20,446 bases of DNA from FEN-1219 sp036274615. GTDB taxonomy: Bacteria; Pseudomonadota; Gammaproteobacteria; Steroidobacterales; Rariloculaceae. Below are positions 8,201-17,987 of the stretch, piece after piece (within the stretch, counting starts at the first letter, position 1; each line of letters starts with the position of its first letter). Both the position numbers and the translations under genes were made by a program. Under the pieces are notes generated by a model, which was not told where the DNA came from, ran no database searches, and was given only the letters and a program-made list of their open reading frames with translations. The stretch is taken from assembly GCA_036274615.1 (NCBI GenBank), contig DASUFK010000004.1, positions 1-20,446 of the forward strand, written 5' to 3'.

Positions 8201-8707
8201 ATCACGCCGACCACCGACGCGGACCTCGTCGCCATTACCAGCGCAAGCACCGCGGTGTCGCAAGACGCCAAGGGTTGGAAGCTCGAGTTGAACGCGGCGG
8301 CCGGCGAAAAGGTTCTCGCCGAGGCGCGCACGTTCAACAACGCGGTGCTGTTCACCACGTACACACCGGCCGGCAGCGCTGCCCTCACCGATCCGTGCGT
8401 GCCCGCGCTCGGCACCAATCGCCTCTACGTGATGAACCTGTTCAACGGCGCTCCTGTTACGAATCTCGACCAATCGGCCGGCAATGGGCCGCTCACGTTC
8501 AGCGATATCTCCCGAGTCACCGGCAGCGGCTCGATTTCGCCCGGCGTCACGTTCCTGTTCCCGAGCAACGAGGGCAGTCAATCTCCTCAGCGCCCGGCGC
8601 CGGTCGCTTGCGTCGACTTCTTCTGTCTGCCGGCCAACGTGCTCACGGGCGGAAACTTCGGAGTCAATCCGGTGCGCACGTTCTGGAGCCAGGGCAATCT
8701 CGACTGA
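5219..8707 (+). CDS. pilY1: Type IV pilus tip adhesin PilY1
   Basis: A 1162-residue secreted protein. The Sec signal peptide is MKLANKRLLAFAAGAAWALV..AVA. A von Willebrand A domain starts near residue 45 with a MIDAS DxSxS at 52-56 (NILLILDDSGSMS) and a later strand YIVYLTDGEPSED. The C-terminal half is the PilC/PilY1 beta-propeller (SLVYGP-like start, FFATNDGFLHAIDAKTG). A calcium loop DxDxDxxxD sits at 876-884 (DLDGDNFAD), as in Pseudomonas PilY1, and a further acidic run DNDNDGD at 625-631. The family caps the pilus, controls extension and retraction, mediates adhesion and senses surfaces. An ATG at 5186 overlaps the upstream stop, but 5219 gives a proper signal peptide and has GAGAG 6 bases upstream, so it is preferred. 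Length matches the family. Confidence 0.95.
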   Translation: MKLANKRLLAFAAGAAWALVWGRPAVADDIELFVGSGTPGVQARPNILLILDDSGSMSAQITSQTSYDPTHAYTGGGCDKNRVYWSTTGTPPVCGTGENAYFMRSGLKCHAALDAFAAASGGTYRDVLASYDGGTQKRWEALSTGDHNRQVECAEDWGKFGDEPTATGAAYPRNGDTARLWTADSDNRIAWGSNPTNNTYWLYDGNWLAWYYSPAATSTRMQVVKDVANNLVSTINGVNVGLMHFIDDGSKNGGNVLYALEDISTARNGMRAAIDSLVPNYKTPLSETLYEATKYLMGGSVEYGAQSGAPQSIAASRRPSPDQNLYKSPIAYSCQKNYIVYLTDGEPSEDHDADSKIVALADATGKSIKDIVGSISGNQCDVENYPPPWSPDGGQCLDDLAQFLHDGDLSSMPGRQSVVTHTVGFGLNGSDLPVLRETAARGGGNYYEASNTASLTTALSDIITKALDTQATFTSPTVAVNSFNRTQNLNDLYISLFEPSSTRHWPGNLKKYKLRPTDGVIVDVNGNPAINPATGLMFPSARSFWSVAGEPNDGSDVELGGAARRIPTSRNVYTYLGASNDLTDPSNALAASNDAVDDALLGTGSPDLPTRAEVIDFINGRDAADNDNDGDKSEPRFQMGDPLHSQALSMVYGPTLDDTVIFFATNDGFLHAIDAKTGVEKWAFVPPEFLSDQTELFLDSLTAQKGYGVDGSLRLQAIGDNDGIVKQPDGERVYLFFGMRRGGDALYALDVTLPASPKVLWHHDSTTLPGVGQSWSSAVPTRIDVGGASQNSNKLVVVVGGGYDASQDGDSQADGYSISHPGAKTVTDDAGNSLYILDSVTGTLLWHGSKDGRDKDFNTADRSMDYSIPADVKVVDLDGDNFADRMYAADMGGQIWRFDIHNGKSAAALVTGGVIAQLGGAPNADTALADVRRFYNSPDVAVATDKQTHSQFVHVGIGSGHRVHPLSLDNSDRFYALRDRNLPLGFMTQSQFDAITPTTDADLVAITSASTAVSQDAKGWKLELNAAAGEKVLAEARTFNNAVLFTTYTPAGSAALTDPCVPALGTNRLYVMNLFNGAPVTNLDQSAGNGPLTFSDISRVTGSGSISPGVTFLFPSNEGSQSPQRPAPVACVDFFCLPANVLTGGNFGVNPVRTFWSQGNLD

Positions 8708-8711
8708 CGCG

Positions 8712-9146
8712 ATGCCACGTTGGCGGAAGCCGATCAGCGGCCGCCGCGCGGCGGGCTACACCCTCATGGAGCTGATGACGGCCGTGGTGATCGTGGCCAT
8801 TCTCGCCACGATCGCCACGCCAAGTTACCGCGCCTACCTGCTGCGCGTGCACCGCACGACCGCCAAGAGCGCGCTCCTGTCGATCGCCACGAGCCAGGAA
8901 CGGTACTACCTCACGCACCGCACTTACGGCACGATCGCCCAGCTCGCCGGCGACAACTACGCCACCACCAGCGAGAACGGCATGTACACGCTCACGATGG
9001 AGGTGGCCAACGCCGCCACCTTCACCGCAAAGGCCACCGCCACGGTCGGCACCAACGGCGTGAACATGACCAAGGACACCAAGTGCCAGTGGTTTCAGAT
9101 CACGGCCGCGGGCGTCCGCACCGCGAGCAGCCCAGACTGCTGGTGA
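8712..9146 (+). CDS. pilE: PilE-type minor pilin
   Basis: A 144-residue pilin. The leader MPRWRKPISGRRAAG is cut at G15^YTLME (Glu at +5), followed by the pilin helix LMTAVVIVAILATIATPSYR. The region AYLLRVHRTTAKSALLSIAT and SQERYYLTHRTYG is the usual PilE/ComP-like signature. Two cysteines near the end (KDTKCQWF and PDCW) probably form the C-terminal disulfide loop. It starts 4 bases after pilY1 and is the last gene of the pilin operon. By analogy it is a minor subunit connecting the tip complex to the fibre. The major pilin is not in this window. Its stop lies 3 bases from the stop of the convergent lspA. Confidence 0.92.
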   Translation: MPRWRKPISGRRAAGYTLMELMTAVVIVAILATIATPSYRAYLLRVHRTTAKSALLSIATSQERYYLTHRTYGTIAQLAGDNYATTSENGMYTLTMEVANAATFTAKATATVGTNGVNMTKDTKCQWFQITAAGVRTASSPDCW

Positions 9147-9149
9147 GCC

Positions 9150-9715
9150 TCAGGCACCGCGGCTGCGCACGGCGCGCGGCCGGCCGTAGTCGAGCAGATT
9201 GTCGAGGACGAGCAACACGGCGCCGAGCGTGATCGCTGAGTCCGCGAGATTGAACGCCGGAAAGTACCACTGCTCGTAGTGCACGCGGATGAAGTCGATC
9301 ACGTGTCCCCAGAGCACGCGGTCGATCACGTTGCCGAGCGCGCCGCCGAGCACGAGGCTCAGGCCGGCCGCGAGCAGGTTCTGTCCCCTCGACGGCAGCC
9401 GCCGCAGCCAAATCAGAATGCCGACGCTCACGCACAGCCCGAGGCCCATGAAGAACCAGCGCTGCCAATCGGGCCCTAGACCTAAGTCCACCGCCACCCA
9501 GCGCTGCAGCGCCGACGAATCGTTCAAGAAGCTGAACGCCGCGCCCGGGTTGTGCAGACGCATGAGCTCGAGAAAAGGCGTGAGAATCACCTCGTCGAAC
9601 TCTTCGAGGTTGTCGGTGACGAGGTACTTGGTCCACTGATCGACGGTCACGACCACGACCGCAATCCAAAGCCAATTCGCGGCGCCCGCGCTCAACGAGA
9701 ACCAGCGGCGGTCGG

Positions 9716-9719
<4 letters not shown>
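9150..9719 (-). CDS. lspA: Lipoprotein signal peptidase (signal peptidase II)
   Basis: A 189-residue inner-membrane aspartyl protease that removes the signal peptide from lipidated prolipoproteins. Four membrane segments are visible. Family motifs are present in order: VDQWTK (26-31), HNPGAAFSF (56-64), GGALGNVIDR (125-134), VIDFI with catalytic Asp142, and FNLADSAI with catalytic Asp160. The start is GTG at 9719, overlapping the ileS stop in a GTGA, so it is translationally coupled to ileS. Length is slightly above the usual 160-170 because of a short insert around NDSSALQRWVAVDLGLG. In Pseudomonas the operon continues with fkpB and ispH; here it ends with lspA, 3 bases from pilE. Confidence 0.97.
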
Positions 9720-12862
<3,143 letters not shown>

Positions 12863-12870
12863 GCCGTCAA

Positions 12871-12900
12871 CGAATAGCCGACGCGGGCTGGGTAAGTCAA
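12871..12900 (-). promoter_or_regulatory. Possible internal promoter ahead of ileS
   Basis: The 61-base gap between ribF and ileS holds TTGACT (12895-12900) on the minus strand, followed after 18 bases by TATTCG (12871-12876). The -35 is good (5/6) and the -10 poor. It would start transcription almost at the ATG. The gap is unusually wide for this operon, so some separate control of ileS is plausible. Confidence 0.25.
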
Positions 12901-12923
12901 AAGGGGCCGTGAGTGTAAACGAT

Positions 12924-13847
12924 TCAACTGCTTAGCGCAGCCCGAGCGGCCTCGACGTCGAGGCGCATTTGACTCTGCATCGCGCCGAGATCGGCGAAGT
13001 GGCGCTCCTCGCGCAGGCGCTCGACGAAGTGCACGGTGATGTACTCGCCGTAGATATCCTCGTCGAAGTCGAAGATCAGAACCTCGAGCAATGCGTGACC
13101 GCCGCCGATCGTCGGCCGGGTGCCGACGCTCGCGACGCCGTCGAGCAATCTTCGCCCGAGCCCAGCGACGCGCGCGGCGAAGATCCCGTCGACCGGCGCC
13201 TGCAGCCGTTTGAGATTCACGTTCGCCGTCGGGAAGCCGAGCCGGCGCCCGAGGCCGAGACCGCGGACCACGCGGCCGGACATCGAGTAGTCGCGGCCCA
13301 ACATGCCGCGCGCGGTCGCGAGGTCGCCCGCTTTGAGCGCCTGCCGCACCGCGGTGCTGCTCACTCGCTGGCCGCGCCAATACACGGGCGCGACCTCGGT
13401 CACCGAGAAGCCGTGCCGTTCGCCCGCCGCCCGCAGGTCGGCGATCGTGCCACCGCGCCCGGCGCCGAACCGGAAATCGTCGCCCACGACGACGTGCCGC
13501 GCTCCGAGACGCGCGACCAGCAGCTCGTCGATGAAACGCCGCGCATCGAGATCTCGAACGGCGCCGAAGCTCGGGCAGAACAGCTCGTTCACGCCGAGCG
13601 CGTCGAGACGCTCGAAGCGCTCGCGAAAACGCGTGAGCCGCGGCGGCGGATTGGTCGGCGCGAAAAATTCCTTCGGCGTGGGCTCGAACGAGAACACGAG
13701 CGCGCTGTGTGCGGCGGCCTTGGCTTCGGAGGTCGCCCGCTCGACGATCGCCTCGTGGCCGAGATGCAGCCCGTCGAACACGCCCACCGTTACGACGCGC
13801 GGCGGGGCGGGGCTCGGCAACGCGGCGGCGGTTCGATAGAGACGCAT
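12924..13847 (-). CDS. ribF: Bifunctional riboflavin kinase / FAD synthetase
   Basis: A 307-residue cytoplasmic enzyme that phosphorylates riboflavin to FMN and adenylylates FMN to FAD. The N-terminal nucleotidyltransferase part has GVFDGLHLGH (HxGH-type motif at 28-31), FSFEPTPKEFF, GDDFRFGAGRGG and the SSTAVRQAL (ISSTxIR-like) motif. The C-terminal riboflavin kinase part has GRVVRGLGLGRRLGFPTANV (191-210, with the nucleotide-binding PTAN), APVDGIFAARV and the family segment FDFDEDIYGEYITVHFVERL. The ATG at 13847 follows the murJ stop by 10 bases and gives the normal start MRLYR. An upstream in-frame ATG at 13874 would overlap murJ and is not needed. Length matches E. coli RibF (313). Confidence 0.97.
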   Translation of the reverse strand: MRLYRTAAALPSPAPPRVVTVGVFDGLHLGHEAIVERATSEAKAAAHSALVFSFEPTPKEFFAPTNPPPRLTRFRERFERLDALGVNELFCPSFGAVRDLDARRFIDELLVARLGARHVVVGDDFRFGAGRGGTIADLRAAGERHGFSVTEVAPVYWRGQRVSSTAVRQALKAGDLATARGMLGRDYSMSGRVVRGLGLGRRLGFPTANVNLKRLQAPVDGIFAARVAGLGRRLLDGVASVGTRPTIGGGHALLEVLIFDFDEDIYGEYITVHFVERLREERHFADLGAMQSQMRLDVEAARAALSS

Positions 13848-13857
13848 CGCTTCGCTA

Positions 13858-15468
13858 CTATTGTGCGCGCGCACGCAGTGCGGCGGGGCGGAGCCCCAGC
13901 AGCCATGCCACGCCGAAATAGACGGCCGCGCCGCCGCCCACCAACAGCGCGAGCGCCGCCGTGCGCTCGAGCTTGCCGAGCGCCGACCAATCGCCGATCG
14001 TTCGCAGCGCGCCGAGTAGCGCCACCGTCATCGCCGCATTGCCCCCGAGGATTTGCGTAAAGAGCGGCCGCCACCCCGCACGCGCGCGATAGACGCCGTG
14101 TTTGCGGAGGCCCGCGAACAGGAATGCCGCGTTGAACACACCCGAGCATGCGGTGGCGGCCGCGATGCCGGCGTGTGCGGGCGCCCACCGCGTCTCGACG
14201 AGCAGCAGCACGAACACCACGTTCAAGGTCATGCTCAAGGTCAACGCTTGAATTCCGATGCGCACGGGCGTTTTCGTATCCTGCCTCGCGAAGTAGCCCG
14301 GCGCGAGCACTTTCACGAGGATGAAGCCCACGAGCCCGGGCGCGTAAGCGCGCACGCTCGCGGCCGACATCGCCACGTCGCGCTCGGTGAAGTCGCCGTG
14401 GTTGAACAGCGTCGTCAGCAGAGGGTCGGCGAGCAGCTCGATGCCGATCGCGGCAGGCACCGAGATCACGAGCACGAGCCGCAGCGCCCAGTCGAGCGTC
14501 GCCGAGAACCGCTCGGGCGACGAGAACGCGTGCTGCTCGGAGAGCCGCGGCAGAATCACCGTGCCGATCGCCACGCCCAGCACACCGAGCGGAAACTCGA
14601 TGAGACGGTCGGAGTAATACAGCCAGCTGATGCTGCCGGCCAGCAGAAAGGACGCGAGCAGCGTGTCGAGCAGGATGCTGATCTGCGCCACCGACGAGCC
14701 GATCATCGCCGGCAGCATGAGACCGAGGATCCTGCGCACGCCGGCATGCGCGGGATCCCAGCGCGGCCGCGGAAGCAACTCGAGGCTCCGCAGGAACGGC
14801 AGCTGAAACGCGAGCTGCACCACACCGGCTGCGAACACACCCGCCGCGAGGCCCACGCCGGGCCACGGCAGGCGCGGCTCGACCCAAACGGCGAACGCGA
14901 TCATCGCCACGTTCAAGATCACCGGGGTGAACGACGCCACGGCGAACCGCCGATAAGCGTTGAGAATGCTGCCGGCGAGCGCCGTCAACGACACGAGCAG
15001 CACGTACGGGAACGTGAGCCGCAGCATGTCCACTGCCATCGGATAGCGAACCGCGTCGCGCAGGAAGCCCGGCGCGAACGCGAGGATCACGAGCGGGGCT
15101 CCGATCGTGCCGACGAGCGTGATCGCGAACAGCACGAGCCCGAGCGTCCCTGTGACGCGGCCGACGAGATCGCGAGTCTCTTCCACCGACCGCGTGGCAC
15201 GGTACTCGGCGATCACCGGCACGAACGCCTGCGAGAACGCGCCCTCGCCGAAGAAGCGCCGCAACAGATTCGGAATCCTGAACGCGACCGCGAACGCGTC
15301 CATGACCGGCCCGGACCCGAACAACGTCGCGAACGCGATCTCTCGCGCGAGCCCCGTAACCCGCGACAGCAGCGTCATCGCCGCCACCACCGACGTCGAC
15401 TTCAACAACCGATCCGGCGGCGCCAGCAACTGATCGGCACTCGGGCCACTATTCGGGCCGGCACTCAC
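13858..15468 (-). CDS. murJ: Lipid II flippase MurJ
   Basis: A multispanning (about 14 helices) inner-membrane protein of the MOP/MviN family that flips the peptidoglycan precursor lipid II to the periplasm. The N-terminus LLKSTSVVAAMTLLSRVTGL aligns with the start of E. coli MurJ, and VAFRIPNLLRRFFGEGAFSQ and AFVPVIAEY are family hallmarks. LGVAIGTVILPRLSEQHA and APGYFARQDTKTPV appear further on. With GTG at 15468 the protein has 536 residues, about 20 more at the N-terminus than E. coli MurJ. TTG at 15429, or a later TTG, could be the real start, and no ribosome-binding site settles it. The frame is open upstream to about 15777, but that stretch is the inverted repeat and is not considered coding. 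It heads the murJ-ribF-ileS-lspA operon. Confidence 0.93.
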   Translation of the reverse strand: MSAGPNSGPSADQLLAPPDRLLKSTSVVAAMTLLSRVTGLAREIAFATLFGSGPVMDAFAVAFRIPNLLRRFFGEGAFSQAFVPVIAEYRATRSVEETRDLVGRVTGTLGLVLFAITLVGTIGAPLVILAFAPGFLRDAVRYPMAVDMLRLTFPYVLLVSLTALAGSILNAYRRFAVASFTPVILNVAMIAFAVWVEPRLPWPGVGLAAGVFAAGVVQLAFQLPFLRSLELLPRPRWDPAHAGVRRILGLMLPAMIGSSVAQISILLDTLLASFLLAGSISWLYYSDRLIEFPLGVLGVAIGTVILPRLSEQHAFSSPERFSATLDWALRLVLVISVPAAIGIELLADPLLTTLFNHGDFTERDVAMSAASVRAYAPGLVGFILVKVLAPGYFARQDTKTPVRIGIQALTLSMTLNVVFVLLLVETRWAPAHAGIAAATACSGVFNAAFLFAGLRKHGVYRARAGWRPLFTQILGGNAAMTVALLGALRTIGDWSALGKLERTAALALLVGGGAAVYFGVAWLLGLRPAALRARAQ

Positions 15469-15477
15469 GTCGGCCGA

Positions 15478-15676
15478 CCTCGGTCGTGTCTCACTTTGGC
15501 TTGCGATGCGCCCAACGGCTGCGGCCGCACCTCGAAGGGTCCCCCCGAGACCGTCGCCGCACAGGGACGTGCGGCGACGAGGCGCAGGGACGCTCTTCCG
15601 CCGTGTCTCGGCGGGACCCTTCGAGGTGCGGCCGCAGCCACCACGACACCAACGCCAAAGTGAGACACGACCGAGG
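15478..15676. repeat. 199-bp nested inverted-repeat element between murJ and rpsT
   Basis: Three sets of complementary arms are nested. The outer arms 15478-15500 and 15654-15676 are a perfect 23-bp inverted match. The inner arms 15517-15551 and 15605-15639 match over 35 bp with one mismatch (a G-rich/C-rich block with GCGGCCGCACCTCGAAGG on the left). Inside lies a smaller stem CGTCGCCGCAC (15552-15562) with GTGCGGCGACG (15569-15579). The element fills the gap between the murJ start (15468) and the -35 box of the rpsT promoter (15687). No reading frame in it looks coding. It resembles a dispersed palindromic element (REP/MITE-like). No flanking target duplication is obvious, and copy number in the genome cannot be seen here. 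Confidence 0.85.
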
Positions 15677-15686
15677 CGCGCGCTGC

Positions 15687-15715
15687 TTGACTTGCCCGGA
15701 GCGGGTCCGAATAAT
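15687..15715 (+). promoter_or_regulatory. Sigma70-like promoter of rpsT
   Basis: TTGACT (15687-15692), a 17-base spacer and AATAAT (15710-15715) form a strong consensus-like promoter, each box matching at 5/6 positions. Transcription should start near 15722, about 34 bases before the TTG start of rpsT. It begins 11 bases beyond the end of the inverted-repeat element. Confidence 0.75.
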
Positions 15716-15727
15716 GACGCACTTTTT

Positions 15728-15743
15728 CGGGGCTTGGGCCCCG
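15728..15743 (+). promoter_or_regulatory. Hairpin in the rpsT 5' leader
   Basis: CGGGGC (15728-15733) pairs with GCCCCG (15738-15743) around TTGG. It lies within the predicted short leader of rpsT, 12 bases before the TTG start. The rpsT mRNA of E. coli is controlled by its own product through the leader and the poor UUG start. This stem could play a part in a similar control, which is inference. Confidence 0.4.
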
Positions 15744-15755
15744 CCGGACGAACCC

Positions 15756-16019
15756 TTGGCCAATATCCAATCCGCAAAGAAGCGCGCGCGTCAGGCCGTC
15801 AAGCGTCGTGCGCACAACGTGGCGCTGCGCTCGCGCGTCCGCACCGCAATCAAGAGCGTGCTCAAGGCCGTCCAGTCGGGCGACAAAGCCGCCGCGAAAG
15901 CCACCTTCGCGAAGGTCGTCCCCGAGATCGACCGCATGGCCGGCAAGGGCATTCTCACGAAGCATCGCGCCGCCCACTACAAGAGCCAGCTCAACGCGCG
16001 CCTACGCGCGATGCCCTGA
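15756..16019 (+). CDS. rpsT: Small-subunit ribosomal protein S20, TTG start
   Basis: An 87-residue basic helical protein binding 16S rRNA in the small subunit. The sequence LANIQSAKKRARQAVKRRAH (initiator read as Met), followed by a body ending ILTKHRAAHYKSQLNARLRA, is standard S20, and the length equals the E. coli protein. The start codon must be TTG at 15756: the conserved ANIQSAKKR begins at the next codon and no ATG or GTG is near. E. coli rpsT also uses UUG, which limits its translation. The Shine-Dalgarno sequence is weak (GGACG). It is monocistronic, with a good promoter at 15687-15715. Its 3' end overlaps the convergent obgE by 18 bases. Confidence 0.97.
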   Translation: MANIQSAKKRARQAVKRRAHNVALRSRVRTAIKSVLKAVQSGDKAAAKATFAKVVPEIDRMAGKGILTKHRAAHYKSQLNARLRAMP

Positions 16020-17051
16020 CGGCTGCGCCGTCTCGGCTGCACGCAGTCCTTCTAGATACGTCATCACGTCCTGGGCGAGGCGCGTAGTGCCGTCCGCCGC
16101 TAGCGCGCTGATTCCGTAGACCGGCGCGTTCCATTCGAGGTCCGCCACGAGCTTCGCGATGCGCGCGTCGCGCTCGTCGGCCGGCAGCAGATCGAGCTTG
16201 TTCACGACGAGCCAACGCGGACGGTCCGCGAGCGCGGCCGAATACTGGCCGAGCTCGCTCTCCACCGACCGCGCGATCTGCACCGAGTCCCCACCGCCGA
16301 GCTCGGCGCACGCGTCGACCACGTGCAGCAGCAATCGTGTGCGCTCGAGATGCTTCAAGAAGCGAATGCCGAGGCCGGCACCCTCCGCGGCTCCTTCGAT
16401 GAGGCCCGGAATGTCGGCAATCACGAAGCTGCGGTCGGTGCCCACGCGCACTACGCCGAGCTGCGGGTGCAAGGTCGTGAAGGGGTAATCGGCCACCTTC
16501 GGCCGGGCGGCCGATAGCGCCCGCGTGAGCGTCGACTTGCCGGCATTCGGCGCGCCGAGCAACCCGACGTCCGCGAGCAGCTTGAGCGCGAGCTTCAGGT
16601 GCCGCGCCTCGCCGGGCTTGCCCGTATCGAATTGGCGCGGCGCGCGGTTGACGCTCGTCTTGAAGCGGGTATTGCCGCGGCCGCCCTGCCCGCCCTTGGC
16701 GACCAGCAGCGTGTCGCCGTCGTGGGAGAGGTCGCCGAGCAGCTCGCCGGTGTCGAGGTCGTGGATCTCCGTGCCCTTCGCGACCTCGATCCTGAGGTCC
16801 GCGCCCGACGCGCCGGTCATGTCGCGGCCCGAGCCGCCGCGGCCGCTCTCGGCCTTGAAGCGGCGCTGCACGCGAAAGTCGGCGAGCGTGTTCACGCCTT
16901 CGCGCGCGACGAGATAGACGCTGCCGCCGTCGCCGCCGTCGCCGCCGTCGGGGCCGCCGCGGGGCGCCCATTTCTCGCGCCGGAAGCTCACGCAGCCATT
17001 GCCGCCGCTACCGGCCTCCACGCGTATGTCCGCTTCGTCGATGAACTTCAT
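16002..17051 (-). CDS. obgE: Obg-family GTPase (CgtA/ObgE)
   Basis: A 349-residue ribosome-associated GTPase involved in 50S maturation and growth control. The glycine-rich Obg fold spans about residues 1-158 (MKFIDEADIRVEAGSGGNGC, then RGGPDGGDGGDGGSVY). In the G domain, G1 is GAPNAGKST (166-174), switch I contains FTT (191-193), G3 is DIPG (213-216), G4 is NKLD (284-287) and G5 is SAL (315-317). It lacks the extra acidic C-terminal tail of the 390-residue E. coli protein. The start at 17051 matches the invariant MKFIDEA. An ATG 21 codons upstream is in frame but unsupported. It lies downstream of rplU-rpmA but beyond a terminator, and its last 18 bases overlap the 3' end of rpsT. Confidence 0.97.
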   Translation of the reverse strand: MKFIDEADIRVEAGSGGNGCVSFRREKWAPRGGPDGGDGGDGGSVYLVAREGVNTLADFRVQRRFKAESGRGGSGRDMTGASGADLRIEVAKGTEIHDLDTGELLGDLSHDGDTLLVAKGGQGGRGNTRFKTSVNRAPRQFDTGKPGEARHLKLALKLLADVGLLGAPNAGKSTLTRALSAARPKVADYPFTTLHPQLGVVRVGTDRSFVIADIPGLIEGAAEGAGLGIRFLKHLERTRLLLHVVDACAELGGGDSVQIARSVESELGQYSAALADRPRWLVVNKLDLLPADERDARIAKLVADLEWNAPVYGISALAADGTTRLAQDVMTYLEGLRAAETAQPSGHRA

Positions 17052-17112
17052 GGCTCGAGACACATTAGCGTTATCGGCGGCGGCGCGCAGCGCCGGCGCC
17101 CCCACCGAATGC

Positions 17113-17139
17113 AAAAAGCCCCGCGTAGCGGGGCTTTTT
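17113..17139. terminator. Bidirectional rho-independent terminator between rpmA and obgE
   Basis: The stem GCCCCGC (17118-17124) and GCGGGGC (17128-17134) with loop GTA is flanked by five A (17113-17117) and five T (17135-17139). It therefore terminates in either direction. For rpmA it lies 61 bases beyond the stop. obgE starts 61 bases further on, so obgE must depend on read-through or its own promoter. Confidence 0.9.
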
Positions 17140-17200
17140 CGCGGGCCACGGCCTGTTCAAACGGCCGCCCGCCGTCGTGGCGGCGAGAACGTCGCTGCCG

Positions 17201-17461
17201 TCAGTCGGCGGCGACGACGCTGACCATGCGCCGGTTCTTCGGTCCCTTGACCGCGAACTCGACGCGGCCGGGCACGCCGGCATACAGCGTGTGATCGCGG
17301 CCCATGCGGACGTTCGCGCCGGCGTGCCATTGCGTGCCGCGCTGGCGCACGATGATGTTGCCGGCCAGCACCTGCTCGCCGCCGAAGCGCTTCACGCCGA
17401 GCCGTTTTGATTCCGAGTCGCGGCCGTTCTTCGAGCTGCCGCCTGCCTTCTTATGTGCCAT
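17201..17461 (-). CDS. rpmA: Large-subunit ribosomal protein L27
   Basis: An 86-residue protein of the 50S subunit near the peptidyl-transferase centre. It begins MAHKKAGGSSKNGRDSESKR, the standard L27 start without an N-terminal extension, and continues GVKRFGGEQVLAGNIIVRQR with GTQWHAGANV and GRDHTLYA. Length is that of E. coli L27. It follows rplU by 9 bases in the conserved rplU-rpmA operon, with AGGAG (17472-17468) overlapping the end of rplU as its ribosome-binding site. Confidence 0.98.
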   Translation of the reverse strand: MAHKKAGGSSKNGRDSESKRLGVKRFGGEQVLAGNIIVRQRGTQWHAGANVRMGRDHTLYAGVPGRVEFAVKGPKNRRMVSVVAAD

Positions 17462-17470
17462 GCCCTACTC

Positions 17471-17785
17471 CTAGGCCCCGCTGATCGAGGTGATCTCGAC
17501 TTCCGTGAACGGCTGCCGATGACCCGCCTCGCGCTTGTAGTGCTTGCGGCGGCGGAATTTGATGATGCGAATCTTGTCGTCTCGGCCCTGCGCCGTGACC
17601 TTGGCCTCGACCTTACTGCCGTCGAGCAGCGGCTTGCCGACCTTGACGTCGGCGCCTTCGCCGACCATCAGAACCTGATCGAACTGCACGGCGTCGCCCA
17701 CCGCGGCCTCAAGCTTCTCCACCCGAATACGGTCACCCTGGCGGGCGCGGTATTGCTTACCGCCTGTGCGAAAAACGGCGTACAC
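17471..17785 (-). CDS. rplU: Large-subunit ribosomal protein L21, GTG start
   Basis: A 104-residue 50S protein that binds 23S rRNA. MYAVFRTGGKQYRARQGDRI at the start and IIKFRRRKHYKREAGHRQ near the end are standard L21 features, and the length matches E. coli (103). The start codon is GTG at 17785. It has a clear Shine-Dalgarno AGGAG (17794-17798) with an 8-base spacing. It heads the rplU-rpmA operon and is divergent from ispB, as in many gammaproteobacteria. Confidence 0.98.
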   Translation of the reverse strand: MYAVFRTGGKQYRARQGDRIRVEKLEAAVGDAVQFDQVLMVGEGADVKVGKPLLDGSKVEAKVTAQGRDDKIRIIKFRRRKHYKREAGHRQPFTEVEITSISGA

Positions 17786-17867
17786 GTCGACGACTCCTAA
17801 ACGTTGGATCCAGCGGATCCGCTACCTGCTCGGGGCAGGCGAGGCGGGACCTGTGGAAAGGCCCGGA

Positions 17868-17896
17868 ATTCTAGTGATTTACGCGCGAAGGGTCAA
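17868..17896 (-). promoter_or_regulatory. Sigma70-like promoter of rplU-rpmA
   Basis: The minus strand reads TTGACC (17891-17896), a 17-base spacer, then TAGAAT (17868-17873), each box at 5/6 of consensus. Transcription would begin near 17861, giving a leader of about 75 bases. That leader contains a small stem (17825-17829 with 17835-17839) and the 12-bp palindrome AGCGGATCCGCT (17812-17823), possible control structures. The gap to ispB shows no convincing promoter in the other direction; CATTAT at 17974-17979 is a weak -10 candidate. Confidence 0.7.
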
Positions 17897-17987
17897 CGCG
17901 TCCCAAGGGCCGCGCGCCGGCCGCCGAAGCGCCTCCGGCCATGCCCTGCCTCGCTTAAGCCGGCGCCATCGGGCATTATGAGCGGCG

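Noticed and set aside
14053..15663. A 536-residue open frame on the plus strand opposite murJ
   Set aside because: Composition is nearly all Arg, His, Glu, Gln and Ala; murJ on the other strand is unmistakable.
15469..15777. A 100-residue N-terminal extension of the murJ frame through the inverted repeat
   Set aside because: MurJ begins close to LLKSTSVV in relatives. The extension is low-complexity repeat translation, and the rpsT promoter lies within it on the other strand.
16921..16957. Short tandem repeat of GCCGCCGTC
   Set aside because: It encodes the conserved GGDGGDGG stretch of the Obg fold, so it is explained by the protein.
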